Positions 1-9,600 are shown, numbered from the stretch's first letter. The stretch is DNA of 32,162 nt from Verrucomicrobiia bacterium (GCA_035946615.1 DASYZB010000155.1:1-32162); one strand, 5' to 3'. Translations and numbers: made by a program. The notes: generated by a model from the sequence alone, not told the origin.

Positions 1-20
1 TGGGCGGAAAAACAATTTTC

Positions 21-50
21 TTGGGTTCGATTGGGTTCGGATGGGTTCGG
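21..50. repeat. three tandem 10-bp units
   Basis: Three consecutive 10-base units (ttgggttcga, ttgggttcgg, atgggttcgg) lie head to tail, each differing by one or two bases. No gene overlaps them. This is probably simple slippage-prone intergenic DNA. The sequence just after it (about 66-95, accacggatt...cacggatggg) resembles the degenerate 'cacggat' dispersed repeats common in planctomycete and verrucomicrobial genomes, which is a recollection and not a search result. Confidence 0.6.
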
Positions 51-340
51 ACCCCGCTGGTTTGAACCACGGATTACATGGAGTTCACGGATGGGAGAGA
101 GGGACGATGGGGAGGGTTGTGTTTTCATAGGTTTTCGGAGCTTTTGGATGGTTGGCTTAAGTGTCGGAAATGGGTTACGGGTGATGGTTTGGTGCATAAG
201 TGTTTAAGGCGTATTGCTTTATTGAGTGTATGAGGCAGGCGACCGGCTCTGGGAGCGATCACAGCCTCTATTATATAACCCCATCGAGATCGCATTTCGG
301 CTCAATAAAAATGAAAAAAGTTTCATGACTGGCCTCTGGA

Positions 341-476
341 GAACCCCTCTCCGCCGGCCCTCTCTTTTCCCGTTGCGACGGCGCGACAGCGCGGCGGGTC
401 GGGATGGGAGAGGACAAGCACCGGCAAGTTAAAGATGTAGCTCATGTCAGGGACTCGTCAGTATCTCAAGTTTCAA
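341..476. repeat. dispersed palindromic repeat, copy A
   Basis: This block aligns over its whole length with 6473-6605. Shared landmarks are ccggccctctct, then gcgacggcgcgacagcgcgg (identical in both), then gggagagg, then a tail of type tgtag.gcatgt..gactc.tc.gta. Within the copy, the pyrimidine-rich left side (ccctctctt) pairs with the purine-rich right side (gggagagga), and the GC-rich centre can fold on itself, so the unit is a long imperfect hairpin. No transposase is nearby. It is best seen as a REP/MITE-like element. Confidence 0.7.
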
Positions 477-584
477 GATGTTCAGGTTCTGCGGCTTGCG
501 AGGCGGCCATGGGCCACCAGGCGCCCGGGTGTGGGTTTTTCAGGTGCGGATTCGGCGCCGGTCGGGCGGAGGGTGACAAGCCCG

Positions 585-602
585 AGACAGATTGATCTGT
601 CT
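585..602. other. 18-bp palindrome (8-2-8)
   Basis: agacagat-tg-atctgtct is a perfect 8-base inverted repeat around a 2-base centre. It sits in a gene-free area with no promoter or gene close by, so it could be a dimer-binding site, a small hairpin or chance. Confidence 0.35.
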
Positions 603-945
603 ATTATGTACGGATCATCAGAAACGCGTTTTTCCCGTTTGGCGGCGAAATAATGTGGAAAAAAGTTTGGGTTTTGTGAGGATTTGGGCATGAGATAAGC
701 GTAACGAGGGCGAAGGGTGGTGGAGGGGAGAAGGTCGTGGAGCGTGGGGGCAGGCGCGGATGAGGTGCGCGGCCAGCAGGCACAGAGATTGGGTGAGGGT
801 GTGCGGGATTTTCATGGAGTTTATGAGTTTATAGTTTTTAGATTAGTTCTCTACACTATATATGGGGCCACAGAACCTGCTACACTGGCAACAACCGGCA
901 GATGACCTGGTGACAAGGGGGCGTTGTGTCCCCCTCGTGGGCTGA

Positions 946-1221
946 TTAGTGGCGCAGGTGGAAAGCAGCGAGCTGCAGAATGGCCAGAAGTCCGTTATAG
1001 CCCAGATGTGTGGCGACTGCCGGACCGATTGCAGCCGAACGAAGGCGAAACCATAGAGCTGCCAGAGCCATGGTGCCAATCCCGATAGCAGCGGCGGGGT
1101 AGTGGATTACTTCCGTTAAATGCCGCAGGCAGAAGATGACCGTGGTTAGCGTGGCGGCAATGCGTGTTGTCGCGGGCTTTGTCCTTGCCTCCACAAAAGC
1201 AGGTGCGGCATTATCAGCCAT
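946..1221 (-). pseudogene. C-terminal remnant of a CPBP (CAAX-type) membrane protease
   Basis: This 91-residue ORF reads like the last third of a CPBP-family intramembrane metalloprotease. It has a membrane segment with an F-x-x-x-H type motif (IFCLRH, about residues 49-54), a Gly/Ala-rich helix, and the terminal H-x-x-Y-N motif (ATHLGYNG, about residues 70-77). Intact family members are roughly 200-300 residues and carry an upstream EExxxR motif that supplies catalytic glutamates. That motif and the preceding helices are absent here. The ORF start lies only about 45 bases from the divergent DUF3800 remnant, so there is no room for the missing part. I infer a truncated, probably non-functional relic; a small unrelated membrane protein is the alternative. 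Confidence 0.4.
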
Positions 1222-1256
1222 GAGCGAGTCACCCCTTTCATGGAACAGCCCACTTT

Positions 1257-1261
1257 GGAGG
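1257..1261 (+). promoter_or_regulatory. ribosome binding site for the broken DUF3800 gene
   Basis: GGAGG lies 5 bases before the GTG at 1267. This supports 1267 as the original start, not the ATG at 1283, which is in a different frame from the conserved N-terminus. Confidence 0.55.
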
Positions 1262-1266
1262 CTGCG

Positions 1267-2134
1267 GTGAAACTCGTCGCATATGCCGACGAGTCCACAG
1301 TGGCAGAAACTCCGAAGTTATAATCATCGCTGGCTGGATCGCGTTACGGGACGAATGGAGTCAGTTTTGTGTGTCGAGTTTTGTGTTGCATGGCAGAAGG
1401 TTTTAGACCAATACGCCGCCCCCTATTTCCATTTCCGGGAATGGGCTGATGCTTCGGCGGTTGTTAGGGGGAGACGACGAGCCAGTTCCGAATTTCTGAA
1501 GAAAAATCCGTATCGAGACTGGGCCCAATCAAAGTTGGATACATTTCTATCTGAGCTTGTCGATGTCGCCGCATCCTGCCAGGCATTGATGATTGGAGGC
1601 TACGTTCCAGCAAAGAAGCTTGCAGAAGACAAATCAAATGGACTGACCAAGACATCCCGAACGGCGGAAGAGCTCTGTATCGAGCACTTCTTCAACTCGG
1701 TACTGTCAACCATCAACAGGGAGCGTTCCCCGCTCAAAAGGCAGCCGATAGCGTTTGTCTTTGACTACTCCGATGACCCGGAATGGAGGAGGATTATTAA
1801 GGATGCATTCGAGTCCAGCCGCCTTAGGAACAGACATTTCAAGGAGATGTCGTTCGCTTCAAAGAAACGCCATTTGCCCCTCCAGGCTGCGGACATGGCG
1901 GCCTACCGTGTTCGCCAAAGGATGGAGGACCTGGTAACACTCGACCTGTCCAAGACATGGGAAAAACTCGGCACAAAACTTTTCCGAAAAATTAATGCGT
2001 GGAGCGCGGGCCTGAGCGACCGCGAAACAGGCGCGATTCTAAGGCGGGTCTATTTGGTTCCGGAAGATGCGACATATGATCAAGCAATGGACGCGATCAC
2101 CAGCCATCCGAATTATAAACCGCCAAAAAAATAG
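1267..2134 (+). pseudogene. DUF3800 domain protein, broken by two frameshifts
   Basis: Three frames must be joined to recover one DUF3800-type protein. From GTG 1267 the first frame gives VKLVAYADES, the family's N-terminal Y-x-D-E-S motif. From about 1296 the next frame gives HSGRNSEVIIIAGWIALRDE and then WSQFCV. From about 1386 the third frame gives VAWQKVLDQY, PYFHFREW and so on to the stop at 2134, including the C-terminal LQAADMAAYRVRQR motif. The first shift needs one missing base near 1293-1297. The second is a 14-base insertion at about 1373-1386, where agttttgtgt occurs twice 14 bases apart; removing one copy restores W-S-Q-F-C-V-A-W-Q-K. DUF3800 proteins are RNase-H-like, often linked to mobile elements or defence, with unproven function. 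The single-base shift could be an assembly error, but the 14-base duplication is less likely to be one. A truncated 283-residue product from ATG 1283 would lack the acidic N-terminal motif. Confidence 0.8.
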
Positions 2135-2600
2135 CTCTGTGGTGTCATTACAGGACCGGTCTCGATCCGGGCGAAAGTGCATTGCAATCAATGAGCTAGC
2201 CGAGCATGGTCTCAAGCATTTACGCCACGAGCACTGCGCCCCGGGATGAGCGGAAGCAAATCAGAGGGAGAGTTTGAGACCTGCGTCCATGTGCTCTCCA
2301 TCGGCAGGTTGGTGGGACCTGTCAAACAGCGGCGCGACTACCGGGCCCTTTTAGCGCTGAACAGTTTTTCTGGCAAGCATATTGTGTGTAGTTGTGCGGC
2401 TGCGCCTCGGCTGCGCCGGGGCTAATGACAGAGTCGAAGCAACGAGCCGCCATTTCTGAGTGTAGGACACGACGCAAGGAGTCGAGTCTCTGATCAGCAA
2501 CTTCCGGGTGAACAAAAGGCGGCCAGCTCACGATCTGATCAGAGACTCGACTACTTACGTCGTCTCTTACAAAGGCTTGGAACCGGGCATTGTTCTCTTA
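2135..2600. other. intergenic stretch with a long inverted repeat
   Basis: No coding sequence is supported between the DUF3800 remnant and the convergent end of the coiled-coil gene. The only clear structure is the 36-base imperfect inverted repeat at 2462-2570. A short GC-rich direct repeat (gcggctgcgcctcggctgcgcc) lies near 2397-2418. Confidence 0.5.
2462..2570. repeat. 36-bp imperfect inverted repeat, 37-base spacer
   Basis: The left arm (2462-2497) and right arm (2535-2570) are reverse complements at about 32 of 36 positions. The inner 17 bases are perfect (gtcgagtctctgatcag against ctgatcagagactcgac). The element lies 31 bases beyond the stop codon of the minus-strand coiled-coil gene. 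It lacks the U-run of an intrinsic terminator. It could be a transcript 3'-end hairpin, a convergent-gene insulator, or a collapsed mobile element with terminal inverted repeats. Confidence 0.75.
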
Positions 2601-5600
2601 TCAGCCCGCCCCGACCAATGGTTTTCCATTTCCATTTCCATTTCTCCAGCCATTGAGGAAGGAGGAGGCTTCGTTCAATTTTTGCTCGAGGGTCAGCACC
2701 TGGCGTGCGCCTTCGGAGGCGGCGTGTTTGGCCTCGTCGCGCTCCTTTGCGGTGCGAGCCAACAGCGCCTCGTAGGATTCGGTGGTGTTGCGAGTTATGA
2801 GCCGTGTCTCGGTTTCCCACTCCGCCCGCGCGGCCACCAGGCGTGCCTCGGCTTGCTCGGTCAATTGCACGACCAGCTCGCTCTCACGCTGCTTGGCCTT
2901 TGCTTGGGCGGCGTCTTCTTTCTGCTGCATTTCCTTGCGGAGCTGGGCTTCCAGTGCAAGGAGAGCGGCCTGGGCTTGCGCGTCGCGGCGGCGCAGGGCC
3001 TCTTCAGCCTGGGACTGCAACTCGGCTTGGACGGTGTCGAGCTTGGCGTGCCATTGTTGGTCACGCTGGCGTGATTTGGCCAGGAACAGCTCTTCTTTCT
3101 GCTGCGCCTCCTGGCCCAAACGAGCCTCGGCGGCCCGGACGCGCGACTCGGCCTGGCGTTGCCATTCCTCCTCGCGGAGGCGCAAATTCGAGGTCCACTG
3201 ATTTTGCAGTTCGATTTCCCGCGCGTCGGCCCGGGTGGCCAATTCCTGTTCGCGCTGCTTGAGCTTTGCCTGGAGAGCCAGTTCTTTCTGCTGCAGTTCG
3301 TGCTTCATGCGCGTTTCGGCCTCCCGCGATTGGGCTTCGAGCTGGCGTTCCAACTCCGAGTTCCGGGCGGCGGATTCCTGTTCTTGCTGCTTTAATTTGC
3401 GTTCAAATTCTTCTTCACGCTGGCGCAGCGTGTTGCCAAACTCCGACTGCTGCCGCTCGAAGCGGAGCTTCTCCTGGCGGGCCGCCTTCTCGAGCTCACG
3501 GGCGGCGTCATCCTTGGCCTGGGACAACTTGAGAGAGAAGGCATCGGCCTGCTGCCGCGACTGGGCGTCCGCCGTTTCGCGGGCGCGCTGGGCTTCCTTA
3601 AGGTCATGCGCCAACCTGGAGGAACCTTCCATGGTAGCCAGTTCGGCATCGGCTGCCTGACGCCGGGCCTGCATCACCTGGTTTTTGCAGTCTTCGGTCA
3701 CTTCCATCAATTTCTTGTGATGTTCCTGCATCATCGCCGTGCGCTCCGCTTCGGCGGCCACGCGCTGGTCGTCCAGCTCCTGGCGCGTTTGAGTCAGACG
3801 CTCCGACCACGCGCTCTGGCGCAATTGAACCTGGCGCTCGACCTCTGACTTCTGCAAATCGCGCAGGGCGTCTTTCTCGACTACCGTGCGGTTGAGCGAA
3901 TCTGCCATCGCTGCCAGCTTGGCCACCCATTCGGCTTCTTTGCTCTTGGAGGCCTCCGCGTGCTGCTCTTCCCGCTGTTTCAATTCCGTTTCGTGCCTGG
4001 CGGTGGCAGCGCCAACGACCTCGCGCGCCGCTTGCAGTTCGGCCTCTTTCTCGGCCAATGCCTTGTCGCGAGCCGTGATCTCGGTTGCGGCCTGCCTGGC
4101 AACGCGCTCGGCGCGCAAAATCTTCAGCCGCCCGGCGCGGGTGTAGAGCCAGTGCATACGGCGGCCCAGGAAGCCAAGCCGATGCTGGGGCCGCTGTTGC
4201 TCGGGCTCAAAGACGGTCGAGAAACCGATCTCGACCATCAACGTCGGAAGGAAAGCGACGATAAAAGCCAGCACCGGATAGACAAAAATCCGCACCATGC
4301 TGATCTGGTCGGTCAGCAGGTCGCCGCGTTCCTTGGAAGAGGCTTTGATGGACACGGGCCGCTCACCCTTGATGAGGCCGCGCACGATTTCGACCGTGGT
4401 GGCGATGCGGTGCACCTGAGTTTTGCGGATAGCCGCCTCGCGCGCCTCATAATACCCTTCAGCCCTCTTGCGGCTGGCGTCGATTTCCGCGCGGATACCA
4501 TCGCCCTTCTGAACGACGGCTTCAAACTCCTGGTCAAGTTGTTCCCGTTGCGCCTTTTCTTCTTTTGCCAACGTGGCCAGCGCCGCCGACAACTCATCGC
4601 GCTTTTTGTCAGCTTCCTCGCGCTTGATGCTCGAGCGGGTGTCGAATTCCTCGCGCAGCCGCCGGGCGTCGGCCTCGACTTGGGCCACACTGTCGCGGCG
4701 CTTGTTATTGACCGCCAGCAGTTCGGCTTCTTTGGCTTTGATTTGGGTGTCGAGTTCGGCGATCAAAGTAGGCTTGAGAATCTTGTTGACCTCGCGTTCG
4801 GGAGGCACACCGGGACTGACCGGTTCTTTCATCAACTCGCGCTTGAGAAAATTGGCATGGTCGTATTCCGCTTTGGCTTTGTCGTAGGCCGCTTTCTTAT
4901 TGGCGTATTCCGTCATTTTTGCCTGGTAAGCATTCTCGAGGCGGGCTTCTTCAGCGTTCCATTGGGTAGCTCGTCCCACCTCGATTTCACGGCGCGCGCG
5001 CAGGTCGGCCAGGCTCTTGGTGAGTTGTTCGGTGTCGGAATTGAACTGCGCGATGATATTTGCCTCGCGCGCTTCGACCTCAGACAGCTCCTTTTTTTGA
5101 TAATCGGTCAGGTTGATGGCGTCGAGGCGCGAGGAATCATTGCGCTTGACGGACTCCTCGAGCTCGGTTCTGGCCTTGCCCTCTTTGGCGGCCAGCTCCG
5201 CAAGCTGCCTATCGCGCTCCGCCCGCTTTTGTTCGATGGCCGCCAGCTCGCCGTTGAGCTGGCCAATCTTCACTTCTTCTGCGGTGGCCTTCTCGAGCAT
5301 CTGGGTGGCCGGCGCCAGCGCGACGCCCATCTCATAGACCGCCATGTCCTTGACTAATTGGAATGTCAGCACACAAATGAGCGGCAACCCCCCCGCCAAC
5401 ATCAAAACCTTTTGCCAGCCATGACGTGAAGCCGTCCAAATGGCCAGAGGCAGCTTGAGCAATTCGCAGGCAAGAATGGTCGCCCCAATGGGACCAATGC
5501 CAAAAAAAGTGACACCCATGCCTTGGGGCAGACAGACCACCTTCTGGTATTTCCATCCCGTTGACAGAATCACGATTTCCGTCACGGTGGCCATAAACAG

Positions 5601-5723
5601 CAACGGCAGTGTTAAGTAGGAAATCCGTTTGGTCCTCAGCCGCTGCCAGGGGGAAAATCCCATGTCCTTGCGGAGAGCGGTGTTGACGGGATTTTGCGAA
5701 TTTGTTGAACTGATGTTTTTCAT
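2601..5723 (-). CDS. four-TM, long coiled-coil membrane protein of unknown function (1040 aa)
   Basis: Three hydrophobic segments lie near the N-terminus (about residues 34-55, 68-97 and 104-125). A charged Glu/Lys/Arg/Ala-rich coiled coil follows (about 140-470), then a fourth TM (about 477-500, after MVRIF), and then a second, longer coiled coil (about 530-1025) ending in an Asn-Gly tail. The pattern of three N-terminal TMs, a coiled-coil loop and a further TM resembles DUF4407-type membrane proteins; that is an architectural likeness only, and no family assignment is certain. The heptads are rich in KQREQEL-type units and suggest a long rod, on the same membrane side as the N-terminus if the four TMs are correct. 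The ATG at 5723 has AAGG 7 bases upstream. The gene stands alone and is divergent from the NRPS operon. Low-complexity repetition makes homology-based function calls unreliable. Confidence 0.85.
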   Translation of the reverse strand: MKNISSTNSQNPVNTALRKDMGFSPWQRLRTKRISYLTLPLLFMATVTEIVILSTGWKYQKVVCLPQGMGVTFFGIGPIGATILACELLKLPLAIWTASRHGWQKVLMLAGGLPLICVLTFQLVKDMAVYEMGVALAPATQMLEKATAEEVKIGQLNGELAAIEQKRAERDRQLAELAAKEGKARTELEESVKRNDSSRLDAINLTDYQKKELSEVEAREANIIAQFNSDTEQLTKSLADLRARREIEVGRATQWNAEEARLENAYQAKMTEYANKKAAYDKAKAEYDHANFLKRELMKEPVSPGVPPEREVNKILKPTLIAELDTQIKAKEAELLAVNNKRRDSVAQVEADARRLREEFDTRSSIKREEADKKRDELSAALATLAKEEKAQREQLDQEFEAVVQKGDGIRAEIDASRKRAEGYYEAREAAIRKTQVHRIATTVEIVRGLIKGERPVSIKASSKERGDLLTDQISMVRIFVYPVLAFIVAFLPTLMVEIGFSTVFEPEQQRPQHRLGFLGRRMHWLYTRAGRLKILRAERVARQAATEITARDKALAEKEAELQAAREVVGAATARHETELKQREEQHAEASKSKEAEWVAKLAAMADSLNRTVVEKDALRDLQKSEVERQVQLRQSAWSERLTQTRQELDDQRVAAEAERTAMMQEHHKKLMEVTEDCKNQVMQARRQAADAELATMEGSSRLAHDLKEAQRARETADAQSRQQADAFSLKLSQAKDDAARELEKAARQEKLRFERQQSEFGNTLRQREEEFERKLKQQEQESAARNSELERQLEAQSREAETRMKHELQQKELALQAKLKQREQELATRADAREIELQNQWTSNLRLREEEWQRQAESRVRAAEARLGQEAQQKEELFLAKSRQRDQQWHAKLDTVQAELQSQAEEALRRRDAQAQAALLALEAQLRKEMQQKEDAAQAKAKQRESELVVQLTEQAEARLVAARAEWETETRLITRNTTESYEALLARTAKERDEAKHAASEGARQVLTLEQKLNEASSFLNGWRNGNGNGKPLVGAG
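2623..2640. repeat. hexanucleotide microsatellite at the 3' end of the coiled-coil gene
   Basis: Three perfect tttcca units, followed by an imperfect fourth (tttctc), encode the N-G-N-G-N-G tail on the minus strand. Copy-number changes would keep the reading frame, so the tail length can vary without breaking the gene. Confidence 0.6.
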
Positions 5724-5864
5724 AAATAAACCTTGTAAAAATCAGGGACAAAAGACGTGCTGGCTTGCTCTCTAAATCATAACGACGAGGTATTTCAACA
5801 GGGGGGTCTGCGATGCCGGGGTGCCGGTCGGTGCTTCATTCTGGCGCTGCCGCTAATCACGCGT

Positions 5865-5911
5865 CGAGTTTAGCAGCCTTCGTGCCAGTCTGGCCGCGGC
5901 TGCTAAATTCG
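5865..5911. repeat. imperfect 14-bp inverted repeat, 19-base loop
   Basis: cgagtttagcagcc (5865-5878) faces ggctgctaaattcg (5898-5911), with 13 of 14 bases paired. It lies about 140 bases upstream of the leftward coiled-coil gene, so it may be an operator or a hairpin in the leader. No T-run follows in either direction, which argues against an intrinsic terminator. Confidence 0.5.
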
Positions 5912-6199
5912 GCACATCGAATCAAAGGGTTGTCCGTTATCGGCACATTCAAATTTGCAGACACCAGGCAAATCCTTGGGGTCTTGGGGCTGCATCGTTC
6001 AGGTCTTCACCCACTTACGGTGTAGGGCTGTGGGTTTTAAGGTGGTGCCAGTCGTATGGCAACCGACGTAGTCGTTTATATCTATGGTCTTGCAAAGGTG
6101 TATCCCGCCACCGCGCGCGGCGGCTCCCAGGAGAAGGGAAAAGCATTTTGGCCTGGTATGCCAGGCAGAGGGATGGGGAAAAGACCGCTGGTGTTCGCC

Positions 6200-6287
6200 C
6201 GGACTTCAGCCCGCGTTAGGAGCGCTCGAGGCAATCAGAAAGTGCAGAGGATTCCTTTGGCATGGCATCCGGCGGCGCTGAAGTCCG
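6200..6287. repeat. inverted pair of cggacttcagc
   Basis: cggacttcagc (6200-6210) and gctgaagtccg (6277-6287) are perfect reverse complements 66 bases apart, with further partial GC-rich matching outside the core. Such motifs resemble REP-type intergenic palindromes. The role is unknown. Confidence 0.5.
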
Positions 6288-6472
6288 CGGCGGCAAGTGA
6301 ACTGGGTTTTCAAGGGGATGGGCAACCTTGTCTTGGGAATTTGGGCCGGGCTTATGAACGGCAGGAATGCTTCGCCTGGAAAAAGGTGGAGTCGGTTGCC
6401 AACATGACTGCCTTTGTCAGCCCGGTCGCTTCTCTTTTACCGGGAGGACCGCGGGATGGACTACACACAGAG

Positions 6473-6605
6473 GGATTCCTCTCTCCGGCCCTCTCTCCTC
6501 CCGCCGCGACGGCGCGACAGCGCGGCGAGCCGGAAGGGGAGAGGGAGAATCCTCGGCAGCTTGCGGTTGTAGCGCATGTTTCAGACTCCTCTGTAATACC
6601 TGTGA
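6473..6605. repeat. dispersed palindromic repeat, copy B, abutting the NRPS operon
   Basis: This is the second copy of the element at 341-476. It shares the gcgacggcgcgacagcgcgg core and has a better outer stem: ccctctctcc at the left faces ggggagaggg at the right, 9 of 10 bases paired. It ends about 9 bases before the NRPS1 ATG, so any hairpin would lie in the untranslated leader or promoter of the operon. It may influence operon expression or may simply be an intergenic insertion. Confidence 0.7.
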
Positions 6606-6613
6606 ATTAAAAC

Positions 6614-9600
6614 ATGAGCTCACTCCAGCTCAACTCGATTGCAGCCCCCGCCATCCTGTCGGGCCTGCTGCCTGATTGTTCCGGCGTGACAGGCGTCTTG
6701 CCGCTTTCGTTCATGCAGGAAGACGTGTGGTTCGTCGAGCAGATGGCGCCTGGCACGGCGTGCTATAATCTGCCGGAGGCCTGGCGGCTGAGGGGACCGC
6801 TAGATCTGGAGGGCCTTCGATGGAGCCTGGAACAGATCACCTGGCGGCATGAGACGCTGCGGACCAGCATCATTATTCGCGATGAAACGCCCGCCCAAGC
6901 CATCCAACGGCCGGCGCGTTTGGACCTGCCCCTCATTGAGTTAGAGCAACAACCGCAAAAGGAAACAGAATTGCTGCGCCGCCTGGTGGCCGAGGCGCGC
7001 AGGCCATTTGATTTGTCCCGCAGCCCGCTATTGCGCTGCCAACTCTTCCGATTGAATAGCGATGAGCACGTCCTGTTTCTTAATGTGCACCATTTGGTCT
7101 CGGATGCGTGGTCTCAGGAACTCCTGCTCGAAGAACTTCGACACCTTTACACGGCACGCATTACCGGAAAACCGGTGTCCTTGCCTGAGTTGCCCATCCA
7201 GTATGCCGATTTTGCGGCCTGGCAACGTGAGGCCTTTAAGGTCAGCGACTTCAAAGACCACCTGGATTATTGGCAAGAGCGGCTCCGGGGAGGCCTCTCG
7301 CCACTGGATTTACCGGCTGATTTTCCACGCCCCTCTGTTCCGTCATTTCGCGGCGCGACAGAATTGACGGTGCTGCCGCAGCCTTTGGTTGATGCCTTGA
7401 AAGAACTGAGCAGGGGTCATGGGGCAACGCTCTACATGACCCTCCTGGCGGCTTTTAAGGCTCTGCTGTACCGTTTGACGGGCGAGCAGGACATAATTGT
7501 GGGAGCCCCAATGGCGGGTCGCGAGCGTCTGGAGACGGAGCGCCTGATCGGCTTCTTTGTCAATACTCATGCCTTGCGGACAAATGTGAGCGGCGATCCT
7601 CCGTTCACTCAATTATTGTCCAGAGTGCGTGAGACGGTGCTGGGCGCGTGCAGCCATCAGGACCTGCCGTTGGAGCCATTGCTGCAGGGGCTCCAAACTC
7701 AACGCCAACCCGGACGCCACCCACTATTTCAGGTTGTCTTCGGGCTGCAAGCGGCCTCGCCGGACAACTGGTCCATGCAGGGCCTGGATGCGACGCGAAT
7801 CGAACTGGATAATGGGTCGGCCAAATTTGATTGGACGCTCCTGCTGACCGAAAAAGCCAAGGGGTTGCAGGTGCGGTCGGAATACTCGACAGACTTGTTC
7901 GAGGCCCAAACAATCAGGAGATTTCTGAGGCATTACCAGCATCTGCTCGAATCGGTTGTGGCTGCGCCGGACCAGCGCCTGCCGGACCTGGCGCTGCTTG
8001 ATCCGGTCGAACGGGAGCAGTTGTTGGATAGCTGGAACCGGACCACTACGGTTTATGAGCGGGACCGGTGCGTGCACGAGCTGTTCGAATCGCAGGCAGC
8101 GGAATATCCGCAGGCGCCGGCCTTGAGGAGCGAAGGCCGGACTCTGACTTATGCCGAGTTGAACAGCCGTGCCAACCAACTCGCCCGGCGGTTGCGCGCC
8201 TGCGGGGTAGGGCCGGAGGTGCGGGTTGGGGTGTGTCTGGAACGTTCGGTCGATCTCATCCTGGCGATGCTCGCTATCCTGAAAGCGGGCGGCGCCTATG
8301 TGCCACTCGACCAAACCTATCCGCGTGAACGGCTGGGCTTTATGCTGCGCGACACCGCAGCGGCGGTAATCATTACCGACACACGGTTTTACCGGGGCGG
8401 CCTCCCTGCAGGTGACAGCCGTGTGCTTTGCATCGATGCGGAGCAGGACCGGCTCGCGCTAGAATCTGCCGAAAACCTTCCGGTCGAAACGGGGCCCGCC
8501 AGCCTGGCCTACGTGATTTATACTTCGGGTTCGAGCGGGTTGCCAAAGGCAGCGGCCATAACTCATCGGGGCGTTGTCCGCCTGGTCCGAAACACCAATT
8601 ACATTCAGATTGTGCCTTCGGACGTATTTCTGCAATTGGCGCCGGTCACTTTTGACGCTTCCACTTTCGAGATTTGGGGGGCTTTGCTCAATGGGGCGGC
8701 CTTGGTTCTGTTGCCCCCACAGATGCCGGGGCTCGATGAGTTAGGCCGAGCGATCGAAAAAGGGGGCATCACGGTTTTATGGCTTACGGCGGGTCTGTTT
8801 CACCAGATGGTGGATTCACAACTACAGCGCTTTGGCGGATTGCGCTGGCTGCTGGCGGGCGGGGATGTGCTTTCGGCGCCGCACGTCAGCAAAGCAGCGC
8901 GGCAGTTGACCGGCTGCCGGATTATCAACGGCTATGGTCCCACCGAGAACACCACCTTTACCTGCTGTTACCGCGTGCCAGTTGGCTGGGCGGGAGAGCA
9001 TTCGGTGCCAATTGGACGTCCGATTGGCAACACGCAAGTTTATGTTTTGGATGAGAGCATGCAGCCATGTCCCATTGGCATACCGGGTGAACTTTACACC
9101 GGGGGGGACGGCCTGGCCCGAGGCTATTTGGGCCAGCCGGAATTAACCGCGCAAAAATTCGTTCCCAACCCGTTGGGAACACCAGGCGCGCGGCTTTATC
9201 GAACCGGGGACCTGGCCCGCTGGAGGGCGGATGGGAACCTGGAGTTCCTGGGGCGCCTGGATGAGCAGCTCAAAATCCGCGGCTACCGGGTTGAGCCTGG
9301 GGAGATAGAACACGTCATCGCTCAGCACCCTTGCGTGCAGCAAGCGGTTGTTGTGGCGCGGCCAGACTCAAGCGGAAGCAAGAGTTTGGCGGCTCACATC
9401 GTTGTGCGAGAGGGCAAGCGGCTGGAAGAGGCCGCGCTGCGCGAGTTTGTGGCCTGCAGGCTGCCGCACTTCATGGTGCCTTCATACTTTGTCCAGGCGG
9501 CCGAACTGCCCCTGACAATTAACGGCAAAGTGGATCGGCGGGCGCTTTCCCCAATACCGCTCCAACCGCTGCAGGCCAGCCCTGTGTCCGGCGAACCTCA

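Larger units (their letters stand above)
51..945. other. gene-free stretch with a dispersed repeat and a small palindrome
   Basis: No reading frame here looks coding: the short ORFs are low-complexity, Arg-rich and mutually overlapping, and none has a convincing ribosome binding site. The stretch holds copy A of a dispersed palindromic repeat (about 341-476) and an 18-base palindrome at 585-602. The remainder shows nothing recognisable. Confidence 0.55.
5724..6613. other. 890-bp divergent intergenic region with several inverted repeats
   Basis: No credible gene is present: the ORFs here are short, Arg/Ser-rich and lack start signals. The region holds an imperfect 14-base stem at 5865-5911, an inverted pair around ggacttcagc at 6200-6287, and dispersed repeat copy B at 6473-6605. 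It must contain the promoters of both the coiled-coil gene (leftward) and the NRPS operon (rightward). A TATGAT-like -10 candidate for the leftward gene is visible near 5778, but I see no convincing paired -35 for either direction. Confidence 0.5.

Noticed and set aside
21-66. tRNA T-arm-like ggttcga sequences at the left edge
   Set aside because: They are tandem 10-base repeats with no acceptor or anticodon stem around them.
3960-5357. A 465-residue open frame on the plus strand, and other long plus-strand frames, across 2601-5723
   Set aside because: They are antisense shadows of the coiled-coil gene. Its Glu/Lys/Arg/Ala-rich codons keep the opposite strand open, and the translations are Phe/Leu/Gly or Ser/Cys/Arg-rich with no motif or start signal.
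5813-6610. Possible small genes of 65-184 residues upstream of the NRPS operon
   Set aside because: They run through palindromic repeats, overlap one another, lack ribosome binding sites and have no recognisable motif.
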